The notes beneath the pieces are model-generated. The model did no database searches, had not been told where the DNA came from, and was given only the letters and a program-made list of their open reading frames with translations. From CAUPWF01 sp036656795 (lineage in GTDB: Bacteria > Bacillota > Clostridia > Lachnospirales > Lachnospiraceae), in contig JAVXHR010000005.1 of assembly GCA_036656795.1 (NCBI GenBank), positions 43,154-107,153 of the forward strand: 64,000 bases of DNA, in the 5' to 3' direction. Shown piece after piece: positions 33,100 to 41,619 of this stretch. Position numbers and translations under genes: made by a program. The number at the start of each line of letters is the position of its first letter. Within the stretch, counting starts at the first letter, position 1.

Positions 33100-33855
33100 A
33101 TGAAATTAGAAGAAAAAAATATAATATCAGAGCGTTCTTACAAAAAAGTATATCAATCTGAAGATAAAATCATTAAAGTATTTGAAAAGACTCACCCTAA
33201 GGCTGACGTATTTAATGAAGCCCTTAACCAAGCCAGAATTGAAGAAACGGGGTTAGAGATACCAAAGATTCTAGAAGTAACACAAGTAGAAGATAAATGG
33301 GCACTTGTCTTAGAGTGCAAACATGGTCAGACATTAGAAAAATTGATGAATGAACGTACGCAACAGGTAGGAGAATACATGGAACAGTTTGTAGAGTTGC
33401 AATTGTTAATTCATGAAAAAAAAGCACCATTACTCACTAAATTAAAAGACAAATTAGTAAGACAAATTAATAGTTTGAAAGAAGTAGATGCTACAACCAG
33501 ATATGAATTATTAACACGCTTAGATGGTATGCCGAAACATACAAAGGTATGTCATGGTGATTTCAATCCAAGTAATGTGATTGTAGACGAAGATGGGAAT
33601 ATGACAATCCTAGACTGGTCTCATGCCACACAGGGGAATGCAAGTGCAGATGCGGCTATGACTTATCTATTGTTTGCGTTGAAAGATGAAACATTAGCTG
33701 CTCAATATATGGAGTTGTTCTGCAAAAAAAGTGACACACCAAAACAATATGTACAACAATGGTTGCCAATTGTTGCAGCCGCACAATTAACAAAAGATAA
33801 TGAACTGGAAAAAGAGTTTTTAATGAAATGGATTGATGTTGTAGATTATCAATAA
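33100..33855 (+). CDS. Aminoglycoside phosphotransferase-like kinase
   Basis: This is a 251-residue protein of the APH/choline-kinase fold. The catalytic loop is CHGDFNPSNVIV (HGDxxxxN) and the metal-binding motif is ILDWSHA. The N-terminal lobe carries a nucleotide-binding lysine pattern (DKIIKVFEK). ATG 33100 has AAAGGAG upstream. It is 13 bases behind adhE and shares its transcript up to the terminator. The substrate is unknown. It could be a small-molecule or sugar kinase; antibiotic resistance is unlikely to be its main role. Confidence 0.75.
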   Translation: MKLEEKNIISERSYKKVYQSEDKIIKVFEKTHPKADVFNEALNQARIEETGLEIPKILEVTQVEDKWALVLECKHGQTLEKLMNERTQQVGEYMEQFVELQLLIHEKKAPLLTKLKDKLVRQINSLKEVDATTRYELLTRLDGMPKHTKVCHGDFNPSNVIVDEDGNMTILDWSHATQGNASADAAMTYLLFALKDETLAAQYMELFCKKSDTPKQYVQQWLPIVAAAQLTKDNELEKEFLMKWIDVVDYQ

Positions 33856-33867
33856 TATTGAGGGTAC

Positions 33868-33902
33868 AAAAAAGGGGCTGTTCTCACAGCCTCTTTAATT
33901 TT
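33868..33902. terminator. Bidirectional terminator between convergent genes
   Basis: A 10-bp stem (33871-33880 with 33887-33896) with one G-T pair and a T-rich flank on both strands separates the kinase gene and the hydrolase gene. Confidence 0.75.
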
Positions 33903-33929
33903 AGCTTACATGTCTTTTACTATTTTACA

Positions 33930-34970
33930 TTAGTGAAACCAATGACTTCCTATTTTAATCCCATAATTTCCGTAGCCAAAATGTAAGGCACCTCCAATTG
34001 GATTAGATCCACCAAGTGCATCGGTTGCGGCTTGATAACAACTATCAGAAGTTCTTCCGTTAGCAATAACACGATCTAATTTACCGGTAATTGCAGGTCC
34101 AAATTGACCACGTTGGTAGATAACTTCACGAATGGAATTGGGATAGGAACCGCTTCGCACACGATTCAATACCACAGCACCAACTGCTACTTGACCCTCA
34201 TAAGGTTCAGCACCGGCCTCGCAGTAGATTAATGCTGCTAACAAGGTGTAGTCATCAGAAGAAGAGGGAGTACTTGATGAAGAACCATCACTATTGCTGC
34301 TTCCGGAAGAACTATCTGAATCATCCGGTTGCAATAAAGAAGCAGCCTCATCTGCCGCAGATTTTGCTCTTGCCAATTGTTCTGAATACTGTGTTAACTC
34401 ACTGGAAGTAGAAGTGATTTTATGAGTCAATGTACTTTCTTTTGCATGTAATTGCTCTTGTAATGTCGCTAAGGAAGCTTGTTCTTCTTCTAGTGTTTGT
34501 TTATTTTTCTCGATTTCTTTTTCTGTATTTTGTAATTTGGTAAGCATTGCACGATCATATGAATTCATTGCGGCAACGAAGTCAGCTTTATTTAAAAAAT
34601 CAGCCATATTCTCTGAACTTAGTAATATCTGTAGAAAGGATAATTCTCCTTGTTCATATACATATCTGATTCGCTTCTTCATATCTTCATATTGGTGTGC
34701 TTGCAACTGCTCTGCATCAAATAAATCAAGCTTAGCCTGTTCTACATCTGCATTGGTTTTCTCGATTTTCTTGGTGATTGAATTCATTTCAGAACTCAAA
34801 CCATTCAATTCTTTGTTTAAACTTGACAATTCACCTTGCAAAGAAGAAGTGGTATTTTCTAAAGTTTCCACTGTTTCTGTTGCATATGTCGGGAAGCTTA
34901 ATATTCCAAAGACAAAGGTGCAAGCGAAAAGCAAACAAATGCGTATTAAGCGTTTAGTTTTCGTTTTCAT
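33930..34970 (-). CDS. Secreted cell-wall hydrolase, coiled coil plus SleB domain
   Basis: This is a 346-residue exported protein. A signal peptide (residues 1-32, hydrophobic IRICLLFACTFVFGILSF, likely cut after TYA) is followed by a long coiled coil (about 35-215) resembling PcsB/FtsEX-activated hydrolases. Then come a Ser/Asp linker and a C-terminal SleB/hydrolase_2 domain (about 235-346) with YCEAGAEPYEGQVAVGAVVLNR holding the likely catalytic Glu. The start is ATG 34970, with AAAGGA upstream; the 9 residues from 34997 lack an RBS. It may cut peptidoglycan during division or spore-cortex lysis. Confidence 0.82.
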   Translation of the reverse strand: MKTKTKRLIRICLLFACTFVFGILSFPTYATETVETLENTTSSLQGELSSLNKELNGLSSEMNSITKKIEKTNADVEQAKLDLFDAEQLQAHQYEDMKKRIRYVYEQGELSFLQILLSSENMADFLNKADFVAAMNSYDRAMLTKLQNTEKEIEKNKQTLEEEQASLATLQEQLHAKESTLTHKITSTSSELTQYSEQLARAKSAADEAASLLQPDDSDSSSGSSNSDGSSSSTPSSSDDYTLLAALIYCEAGAEPYEGQVAVGAVVLNRVRSGSYPNSIREVIYQRGQFGPAITGKLDRVIANGRTSDSCYQAATDALGGSNPIGGALHFGYGNYGIKIGSHWFH

Positions 34971-35008
34971 ATCATTTTCCTTTCTTAATAAAAACAAATT
35001 GCAAATCT

Positions 35009-35037
35009 ATTATACTATAAATTGCGTTATTACGCAA
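35009..35037 (-). promoter_or_regulatory. Promoter for the SleB-type hydrolase
   Basis: On the minus strand, TTGCGT (32-37 of 35,0xx, i.e. 35032-35037), 17 bases and TATAAT (35009-35014). The repeat TTGCGT-TATT-ACGCAA (35022-35037) overlaps the -35 box and could be an operator. Confidence 0.55.
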
Positions 35038-35040
35038 ATT

Positions 35041-35069
35041 TTGTTAGAATGTATGGTAACAACTATATT
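35041..35069 (+). promoter_or_regulatory. Divergent promoter for the 35090 gene
   Basis: TTGTTA (35041-35046), 17 bases and TATATT (35064-35069), followed by AGGAGAG before the gene. Confidence 0.5.
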
Positions 35070-35089
35070 ATTATTGAGGAGAGTATCAT

Positions 35090-35677
35090 ATGAAAAAACA
35101 TGAGGAAGCACATTATCTATTTGCGAATATTAAAGAGCATATTTACCCATGGATAAAAGAATCGCTAGTAGATCATCAAGCCTTGAACGGAAAATTCATC
35201 TCCGAAAAGGATACCCCACTTATATCCTTTGTAGGGGAGTTAATGATTTTATTTGTAATTGCACGAGGGGAAGATCGTTATGAGATAATAAAAGACAATA
35301 TGCTGCCCGAGGATTGCAATATGGAAGAACTATACCATACGGCATGTGAAAATCTTTCCAGAGATGTTAAATTTGTAATTTCTCGCACTTTGTATGGCGG
35401 ATTTGGGATTATTGCAGATGGATACCATGAGGCAAGTGCACTGTGTTTTAAGCATATATGGAATATGTGTGCGGAGAAACTAGATGATGATATTGCAATT
35501 ATGGTTCCGGCCAAAGATATGGTGCTTTTTGTGCCAGCAAGTAATCAAGAACAAGTGGAACAGATGACTGCGTATGGAATGGAAGCATATGAACGGAATC
35601 AGGATAAAATCAGTACAGCCATCTTCTTATTCTCTAAGGAGAAGAATGAACTGAGTGTTTATGAAGCAAAGAAGTAA
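35090..35677 (+). CDS. Uncharacterised 195-residue protein
   Basis: I do not recognise this family with confidence. It is a soluble protein without signal peptide or transmembrane segments. The C-terminal third (IMVPAKDMVLFVPASNQEQV, then TAIFLFSKEKNELSVYE) vaguely resembles the end of DUF1444-type proteins. The N-half is acidic and helical. It starts with AGGAG upstream and its own promoter, and lies before uppP with a 58-base gap, so read-through is possible. Confidence 0.7.
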   Translation: MKKHEEAHYLFANIKEHIYPWIKESLVDHQALNGKFISEKDTPLISFVGELMILFVIARGEDRYEIIKDNMLPEDCNMEELYHTACENLSRDVKFVISRTLYGGFGIIADGYHEASALCFKHIWNMCAEKLDDDIAIMVPAKDMVLFVPASNQEQVEQMTAYGMEAYERNQDKISTAIFLFSKEKNELSVYEAKK

Positions 35678-35735
35678 TAAAGAGTCATACAAACGAATAA
35701 GAAATAAAAATACAAGATAAGAAAAGGAGAACGTA

Positions 35736-36554
35736 ATGTTAAATATTTTAAAAGCAATAATCTTGGGGATAGTGGAGGGAATTACAGAGTGGCTGCCAAT
35801 TAGTAGTACGGGCCATATGATTTTGGTGGACGAATTTTTAAAACTAGGAACGAGTGCTGCCTTCAAGGAGATGTTTTTTGTAGTGATACAATTGGGTGCT
35901 ATTATGGCGGTTGTTGTATTATACTTCCATAAGCTAAATCCATTTTCTCCGAGAAAAACGACAAAGCAGAAGAAGAACACATTTGTGTTATGGGCAAAAG
36001 TAATTGTTGCAAGTCTTCCTGCATTGGTGATTGGACTTCCGTTTAATGATAAGATAGATGAACTATTCTATAATTACATTGTAGTTGCAATTATGCTGGT
36101 GGTATATGGAGTGCTCTTTATTATAGTAGAAAATCGAAATCAGGGAATACAGCCACGTATTGAACGGCTGACAGACCTTAGTTATACAGCGGCATTGATG
36201 ATAGGTGGTTTTCAAGTGCTTGCTCTTATTCCCGGAACTTCACGTTCAGGAGCAACAATTATAGGAGCATTGCTAATTGGTGTTTCAAGAGGTGTAGCAA
36301 CGGAATTCACCTTTTATCTTGCTATTCCGGCAATGTTTGGAGCCAGTATGTTAAAGATGATTAAATTTGGGCTACATTATTCGATGGGAGAGGTGGCAAT
36401 TTTATTAGTAGGTTGTATTGTTGCATTTTTTGTATCTGTATTTGCAATTAAATTTCTTATGAGTTACATTAAAAAGCATGACTTTAAAGCCTTTGGATAT
36501 TATCGTATAGTGCTTGGTGTTATAGTGTTATTATACTTTTTAATATGGGGATAA
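35736..36554 (+). CDS. uppP: Undecaprenyl-diphosphatase UppP/BacA
   Basis: This is a 272-residue membrane enzyme that removes a phosphate from undecaprenyl diphosphate to recycle the peptidoglycan carrier. The two family motifs are present: EGITEWLPISSTGHM (residues about 14-28) and PGTSRSGATII (about 167-177). About eight transmembrane segments. Extra copies raise bacitracin resistance. RBS AAAGGAGAA. Confidence 0.95.
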   Translation: MLNILKAIILGIVEGITEWLPISSTGHMILVDEFLKLGTSAAFKEMFFVVIQLGAIMAVVVLYFHKLNPFSPRKTTKQKKNTFVLWAKVIVASLPALVIGLPFNDKIDELFYNYIVVAIMLVVYGVLFIIVENRNQGIQPRIERLTDLSYTAALMIGGFQVLALIPGTSRSGATIIGALLIGVSRGVATEFTFYLAIPAMFGASMLKMIKFGLHYSMGEVAILLVGCIVAFFVSVFAIKFLMSYIKKHDFKAFGYYRIVLGVIVLLYFLIWG

Positions 36555-36583
36555 TGAGAGCGTATTGTAAAAAAGTATAAAAA

Positions 36584-36630
36584 AAGTGGCTATTTATACA
36601 AAAATATGTATAAATAGCCACTTGATTTTT
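36584..36630 (+). terminator. Terminator after uppP
   Basis: A perfect 17-bp stem (36584-36600 with 36607-36623) has a 6-nt loop and is followed by GATTTTT. The next promoter starts inside its 3' arm. Confidence 0.8.
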
Positions 36631-36649
36631 GCTGAAAGTGTGGTATTAT
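36622..36649 (+). promoter_or_regulatory. Possible promoter for the amino-acid ABC operon
   Basis: TTGATT (36622-36627), 16 bases and TATTAT (36644-36649), about 60 bases before the binding-protein gene. Confidence 0.45.
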
Positions 36650-36706
36650 ATAAAACAGAGATGCATCTTTATGCATAACAAAAACCAAAATGTGGAGGAA
36701 ATGATT

Positions 36707-37522
36707 ATGAAAATGAAAAAATTATTAAGTGTAGCATTGGTATTAACATGTGTCCTTTCGATGGTAGCATGTGGTTCTAAAAAAGGTAGTGAAAGCAAAA
36801 CTGAAAAAAAGGAAAGCACAACAATTAAAGGTCCAGATGATTTAAAAGGCAAGATTGTAGGAGTTCAATTAGGAACAACAGGAGATCTTTATATTACGGA
36901 TGATATTGGTGACGAGAATGTAGAACGATATAACAAAGGGTTTGAAGCTGTTCAGGCATTATCACAAGGTAAGATAGATGCAGTGGTTATTGATGACCAA
37001 CCGGCCAAAGCATTTGTGCAAGCTACAAAGGGATTGAAAATTCTGGACGCTGAATATGTAGAAGAAAATTATGCAATGTGCTTCAAGAAAGACAATACAG
37101 AATTAGTGGAAAAAGTAAATGGTGCAATTGCGGAATTAAAATCAGAAGGCACATTTGATAAAATTGTAAGTTACTATATTGATGAAAATACAACAGAAGA
37201 GCGTTACCAAGAGCCAGAAGGTGTTGATAAGTCAAAAGGAACACTTACGATGGCTACAAATGCAGAATTCGAACCATATGAATACTATGATGGTGACAAG
37301 ATTATTGGTATTGATGCAGATTTCGCTTTGGCAATTGCAAACAAATTAGGAATGGAATTAAAGATTGAGGATATGGCATTTGATTCTATTATTGCAGCAG
37401 TTGATAGTGGAAAAGCAGATTTTGGTGCAGCGGGTATGACCGTAACACCGGAACGTGAAAAACAAATTGCATTTTCTGATTCATATTATACAGGACGTCA
37501 AGTAATTATTGTAAAAGAATAG
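36707..37522 (+). CDS. Amino-acid ABC transporter lipoprotein with permuted binding domain
   Basis: This is a 271-residue solute-binding lipoprotein (family 3). The signal peptide ends at lipobox VAC with C22. The lobe order is inverted relative to normal family members. The usual second half (DLKGKIVGVQLGTTGDLY to FDKIVSYYI, about residues 45-160) comes first. A linker of about 18 residues follows. The usual first half (TLTMATNAEFEPYEY to YYTGRQVIIVKE, 179-271) comes last. Binding residues are present: the Arg in MTVTPER and the Asp in VIDDQPA. The frame is unbroken. ATG 36707 is eight bases after GGAGG. The permease and ATPase follow. Confidence 0.88.
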   Translation: MKMKKLLSVALVLTCVLSMVACGSKKGSESKTEKKESTTIKGPDDLKGKIVGVQLGTTGDLYITDDIGDENVERYNKGFEAVQALSQGKIDAVVIDDQPAKAFVQATKGLKILDAEYVEENYAMCFKKDNTELVEKVNGAIAELKSEGTFDKIVSYYIDENTTEERYQEPEGVDKSKGTLTMATNAEFEPYEYYDGDKIIGIDADFALAIANKLGMELKIEDMAFDSIIAAVDSGKADFGAAGMTVTPEREKQIAFSDSYYTGRQVIIVKE

Positions 37523-37535
37523 GTAGGTTGAGCAG

Positions 37536-38225
37536 ATGCAGGAATTTAAAGAGCAATTTTTCATCAATTTTATAGAAAAAAATCGCTGGGAATATATTTG
37601 GAATGGTTTACTTGTAACGCTACAAGTTACGCTATTTGCACTTATTATTGGTGTAGTACTTGGATTTACGGTTGCAATTATTCGTTCTACATATGATAAA
37701 ACCAAAAAGTTGAAATTTTTCAACGCATTATGTAATATCTATATTACAGTCATACGTGGAACACCGGTAGTTGTACAATTGTTAATCATATATTTTGTAA
37801 TCTTTGGTGATTCACGCATTAGTAAAGTGCCAGTAGCGATTCTGGCATTTGGATTAAATTCGGGGGCATACGTAGCAGAGATATTCCGTTCGGGAATTAT
37901 GTCTATTGATGAAGGTCAGTTTGAAGCAGGAAGAAGTCTGGGATTAAGCTATGGGAAAACTATGATTCATATTATAATGCCACAAGCGTTTAAAAATGTT
38001 CTGCCTGCATTGGGCAATGAGTTTATTGTATTATTAAAAGAAACATCAGTATCAGGATACATTGCGTTACAGGATTTAACAAAGGGTGGAGATATTATTC
38101 GTAGCCGTACATATAATGCATATATGCCACTATTTGCCGTAGCACTGATTTATCTGGTTATGGTTATGATATTTACAAAACTTGTAAATATGTTAGAGAG
38201 GAGGCTGCGTAATAGTGATCACTAA
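37536..38225 (+). CDS. Polar amino-acid ABC transporter permease (HisM/GlnP family)
   Basis: This is a 229-residue permease with five predicted membrane segments. The EAA loop that contacts the ATPase is FEAGRSLGLSYGKTMIHIIM. The N-terminal region matches the HEQ family (LVTLQVTLFALIIG). It overlaps the ATPase gene by 11 bases. Only one permease gene is present, so it probably forms a homodimer. Confidence 0.92.
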   Translation: MQEFKEQFFINFIEKNRWEYIWNGLLVTLQVTLFALIIGVVLGFTVAIIRSTYDKTKKLKFFNALCNIYITVIRGTPVVVQLLIIYFVIFGDSRISKVPVAILAFGLNSGAYVAEIFRSGIMSIDEGQFEAGRSLGLSYGKTMIHIIMPQAFKNVLPALGNEFIVLLKETSVSGYIALQDLTKGGDIIRSRTYNAYMPLFAVALIYLVMVMIFTKLVNMLERRLRNSDH

Positions 38226-38958
38226 GGGAGAAGTCTTAATAAAAGTAAAAGATCTACATAAGATATATGATAAGTTACATGCGCTAAACGGTGTTTCGGA
38301 GGAAATTCTCCAAGGGGAAGTGGTTGTAATTGTTGGACCATCTGGTTCGGGAAAATCCACATTCTTACGTTCTTTGAATCTATTGGAAAGTCCATCCAAA
38401 GGACAGATATTTTTTGAAGGTGTAGATATTACAGATAAGAATACAAATATTGATAAACATCGTCAAAAGATGGGCATGGTGTTCCAACATTTTAATTTGT
38501 TTCCACATAAGACAATTATGGAAAATATTACGCTAGCACCAATTAAGGTATTGGGAAAAAGTAAGATAGAAGCAGAACAAAAAGCAATGGAATTACTTCA
38601 ACTAGTTGGATTGGAAGAAAAAGCACATGCGTATCCATCTCAATTATCCGGTGGGCAAAAACAGCGAATCGCAATTATTCGTTCGTTGGCTATGAATCCA
38701 GATGTGATGCTTTTTGATGAACCGACCTCGGCACTTGATCCGGAGATGGTAGGAGAAGTCTTGGAATTGATGAAAAAATTGGCATTAGACGGTATGACGA
38801 TGGTTGTGGTAACACATGAGATGGGATTTGCAAAAGAAGTGGCATCTAGAGTTATCTTTATGGATGAGGGTGAAATTAAAGAACAGAATAATCCACAAGA
38901 GTTTTTTGCTCATCCTCAAAATCCAAGATTGCAGGAATTTTTATCAAAGATATTGTAA
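38215..38958 (+). CDS. Polar amino-acid ABC transporter ATP-binding protein
   Basis: This is a 247-residue ATPase. Walker A GPSGSGKST, signature LSGGQKQRIAI and Walker B VMLFDEPTSALDP are intact, with the switch His in VVVTHEMG. It starts at GTG with AGGAGG ten bases upstream, inside the permease gene. It resembles GlnQ/HisP. Confidence 0.95.
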   Translation: MITKGEVLIKVKDLHKIYDKLHALNGVSEEILQGEVVVIVGPSGSGKSTFLRSLNLLESPSKGQIFFEGVDITDKNTNIDKHRQKMGMVFQHFNLFPHKTIMENITLAPIKVLGKSKIEAEQKAMELLQLVGLEEKAHAYPSQLSGGQKQRIAIIRSLAMNPDVMLFDEPTSALDPEMVGEVLELMKKLALDGMTMVVVTHEMGFAKEVASRVIFMDEGEIKEQNNPQEFFAHPQNPRLQEFLSKIL

Positions 38959-38989
38959 TTTTCAATAAAAATGAAAAAAGAGATAAAAT

Positions 38990-40744
38990 ATGAAATATGA
39001 ACGGATACAACAAGGGATATTTTTGGAACGTCCCAATCGATTTATAGCCCATATAGAAATCGCAGGGAAGAAAGAAATCGTACATGTAAAGAATACGGGT
39101 AGATGTAAGGAGCTTCTGAAATCAGGAGCTCTGGTTTACGTACAAAAAAGTGAGAATCCAGAGCGAAAGACTGGGTGGGATCTGATTGGGGTTGAGAAAG
39201 GAAACCGTATGATTAATATGGATTCGCAAGCCCCCAACCAAGTGGTTAAAGAATGGCTACAAAAGGGAGCGCTCTTTCCAAATGCTTCTTTGATTAAACC
39301 AGAGTCTACTTATAAAAAGTCACGGTTTGATTTTTATATCAGAGAAGAAGAACGTCAAATATATCTGGAAGTAAAGGGTGTTACGCTAGAAGAGGACAGT
39401 GTGGTTCGGTTTCCAGACGCACCAAGTGAACGGGCAGTCAAGCACGTAGAAGAGCTATGTGAGGCAATAGAAGACGGATATGAGACGTATATTGTCTTTG
39501 TGATACAGATGGAGGGTGTGCGTTATTTCACACCAAATGTAGATACTCATAGAGTTTTTGGAGAAGTATTGAAAAAAGCCAAGGCAGCAGGAGTTCATAT
39601 TCTAGCCTATGATTGCAAGGTTACGTCGGATACACTTACGATTAACAAGGAAGTACCGGTGGTATTGGAAACTCCAATTTTATATGAGATGACGGAACCA
39701 TTAGTAAAGTGGTATCAAGAAAATCAAAGACCATTACCTTGGAGAACTCATCTAAATGCTTATCGAATCTGGGTGTCGGAGATTATGTTACAACAGACGC
39801 GAGTAGAGGCAGTAAAACCATTTTATGCTCGATTCTTGGAGCGATTTCCAACCCAAAAAGAATTAGCAGAGGCAACAGAAGATGAGTTGTTAAAAGTATG
39901 GGAAGGACTGGGATATTATAATCGTGTTCGCAACATGCAAAAAGCTGCACGACAGATTATGGAAGAATATCAGGGAGAATTTCCCAAGACATATGAAGAG
40001 ATACATACATTGCAAGGAATTGGAAATTATACAGCCGGTGCTATTGCTTCTTTTGCGTATGGAATTCCAAAACCTGCAGTTGATGGCAATGTATTACGGG
40101 TGATATCCAGATTATTGGCAAGTACCGATGACATTATGAAACAACAGGTAAGAACAAATGTGGAATATCAATTGGAACAGGTCATTCCGAAAAACTGCGC
40201 TAGCGACTTTAATCAAGGTTTGATTGAACTTGGGGCAACGGTCTGTGTGCCAAATGGAATGGCAAAGTGCGAGAAATGTCCACTTGCGCATCTATGTCAG
40301 GCAAAAGCTAAGGATATGGTCATGGAATTACCAGTAAAGACAAAAGCAAAAGCACGTAAGATAGAAAAAAAGACTATATTAATTTATAAAGACGGAGAAA
40401 CGGTAGCAATTCGAAAACGTCCAAGGAAAGGTTTGCTGGCAGGACTCTATGAGCTACCTAATTATCAGGGACATTTATCGCTGGAAGAAGTGGTTGCTTA
40501 TAGTAAATCCATTGGATTAACACCTATTAAGGTGAAAGAATTACAACCGGCAAAACATATTTTCAGTCATGTGGAGTGGCAAATGATTGGATATGAAGTA
40601 AGGGTAGATGAATTAGAAAAGGCATGTACGGAACCCATGTTATTTGTATTACCGCAAGAGGTGCAGGCAACATATCCTATTCCGTCTGCATTTGAAGGGT
40701 ATACAGATTACATGAATATCCAATTAGGACAACGTGCATTTTAA
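38990..40744 (+). CDS. SfsA-MutY fusion protein
   Basis: This is a 584-residue protein joining two normally separate enzymes. Residues 1-230 are SfsA-like (DNA/RNA nuclease), with GRCKELLKSGA, KSRFDFYI and YLEVKGVTL. Residues 235-584 are a full adenine glycosylase MutY. It has the general acid E264 in VSEIMLQQTR, catalytic D365 in AVDGNV, the HhH motif LQGIGNYTAG, Fe-S cysteines in CVPNGMAKCEKCPLAHLC, and a C-terminal NUDIX-like domain for 8-oxoG recognition. No stop or frameshift lies at the junction. It follows the ABC operon after 31 bases. Confidence 0.9.
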   Translation: MKYERIQQGIFLERPNRFIAHIEIAGKKEIVHVKNTGRCKELLKSGALVYVQKSENPERKTGWDLIGVEKGNRMINMDSQAPNQVVKEWLQKGALFPNASLIKPESTYKKSRFDFYIREEERQIYLEVKGVTLEEDSVVRFPDAPSERAVKHVEELCEAIEDGYETYIVFVIQMEGVRYFTPNVDTHRVFGEVLKKAKAAGVHILAYDCKVTSDTLTINKEVPVVLETPILYEMTEPLVKWYQENQRPLPWRTHLNAYRIWVSEIMLQQTRVEAVKPFYARFLERFPTQKELAEATEDELLKVWEGLGYYNRVRNMQKAARQIMEEYQGEFPKTYEEIHTLQGIGNYTAGAIASFAYGIPKPAVDGNVLRVISRLLASTDDIMKQQVRTNVEYQLEQVIPKNCASDFNQGLIELGATVCVPNGMAKCEKCPLAHLCQAKAKDMVMELPVKTKAKARKIEKKTILIYKDGETVAIRKRPRKGLLAGLYELPNYQGHLSLEEVVAYSKSIGLTPIKVKELQPAKHIFSHVEWQMIGYEVRVDELEKACTEPMLFVLPQEVQATYPIPSAFEGYTDYMNIQLGQRAF

Positions 40745-40747
40745 AAT

Positions 40748-40775
40748 AAGACCTCTGTTTAAGAACAGAGGTCTT
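40748..40775. terminator. Bidirectional terminator overlapping a CDS end
   Basis: A 12-bp perfect stem (40748-40759 with 40764-40775) with a 4-nt loop lies four bases after the sfsA-mutY stop. The last codons of the convergent PHP gene (stop at 40759-40761) form part of the stem. Confidence 0.8.
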
Positions 40776-41595
40776 TCCATATGTAATAAGGGATATTGAC
40801 GTTTCCTTTTCCGGTTCCTAATTGAATATTGGGTTTGTTTGCACCATGATAATCGGAACCACCAGATATTTTCAGATGGTATTTATGTGCGAGGAGTTTC
40901 ATATTGGATTCGTCCATATAATGGTTGGAAGAATAGATAGCCTCTAACCCATCGATACCGAGTTTGCTTAATTCGTAAACTAACGTATCCAGTTCTGAAG
41001 TGGTATAGTGGTATAAAAGGGGGTGAGCAAGAATTGCGTAGCCATTGTTTTCGTGAATCAGTTTAATTACTTGATAAGGGGTAATATTTTCCTTGGGTAC
41101 AAAGCAAGGGGCTCCATCTCCGATATATCGTGGGAAAGCGTCCCACATCTGTGCTACATATCCATGAGTTTGTAAGTACTTTGCAAAGTGCGCCCTAGTC
41201 CAGATGATATTACCAAAAGTAGAAAACATCTGATCATAAGAGATGTCAATCTTGGTATCCTGTAATTTCTTAATCATCTTTTTATTGCGACAGTCTCGAA
41301 GAGTTTTAAATTCTGACAGAGTATCTACAAAGGATATATGTTCATATTCGATTCCGAGCCCAACAATATGAATCTCTTTTCCGTGGTAGTTGCAGGATAG
41401 TTCGATGCCGGAAATGAGTTCGATTTGTTTGGTACGAGCAGCTATAATAGCTTCGGGAAGTCCATCGGTGGTGTCGTGGTCAGTTAATGCAAAGGCGCAT
41501 AGATTGCGTTTGACAGCAAGGGTCACTAATTCAGTAGGAGTAAGTGTACCATCGGAATAAGTGGAATGTACATGTAAATCAATTCGTTTTTCCAT
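40759..41595 (-). CDS. PHP-domain phosphoesterase (TrpH/RNase AM-like)
   Basis: This is a 278-residue metal-dependent PHP hydrolase. Metal-ligand motifs are LHVHSTYSDG (residues 6-15), LTDHDTTDG (37-45), GIELSC, and C-terminal GGSDYHG. The arrangement is that of 3',5'-nucleoside bisphosphate phosphatases / 5'-3' exonucleases. It is last in a four-gene minus-strand group (DagK-like, GDPD, PAP2, PHP) and has AAAAGGAG upstream of ATG. Confidence 0.85.
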   Translation of the reverse strand: MEKRIDLHVHSTYSDGTLTPTELVTLAVKRNLCAFALTDHDTTDGLPEAIIAARTKQIELISGIELSCNYHGKEIHIVGLGIEYEHISFVDTLSEFKTLRDCRNKKMIKKLQDTKIDISYDQMFSTFGNIIWTRAHFAKYLQTHGYVAQMWDAFPRYIGDGAPCFVPKENITPYQVIKLIHENNGYAILAHPLLYHYTTSELDTLVYELSKLGIDGLEAIYSSNHYMDESNMKLLAHKYHLKISGGSDYHGANKPNIQLGTGKGNVNIPYYIWKDLCS

Positions 41596-41619
41596 AGGGA
41601 CTCCTTTTTACAACAGTTC

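Noticed and set aside
33100..33855. Aminoglycoside resistance gene
   Set aside because: Only the general APH/choline-kinase fold is seen; the position behind adhE and the lack of mobile-element context argue for a housekeeping kinase.
36707..37522. Two fused fragments or a frameshifted binding protein
   Set aside because: The halves together account for one complete binding domain, in one frame, with one signal peptide, so permutation explains it better than duplication or truncation.
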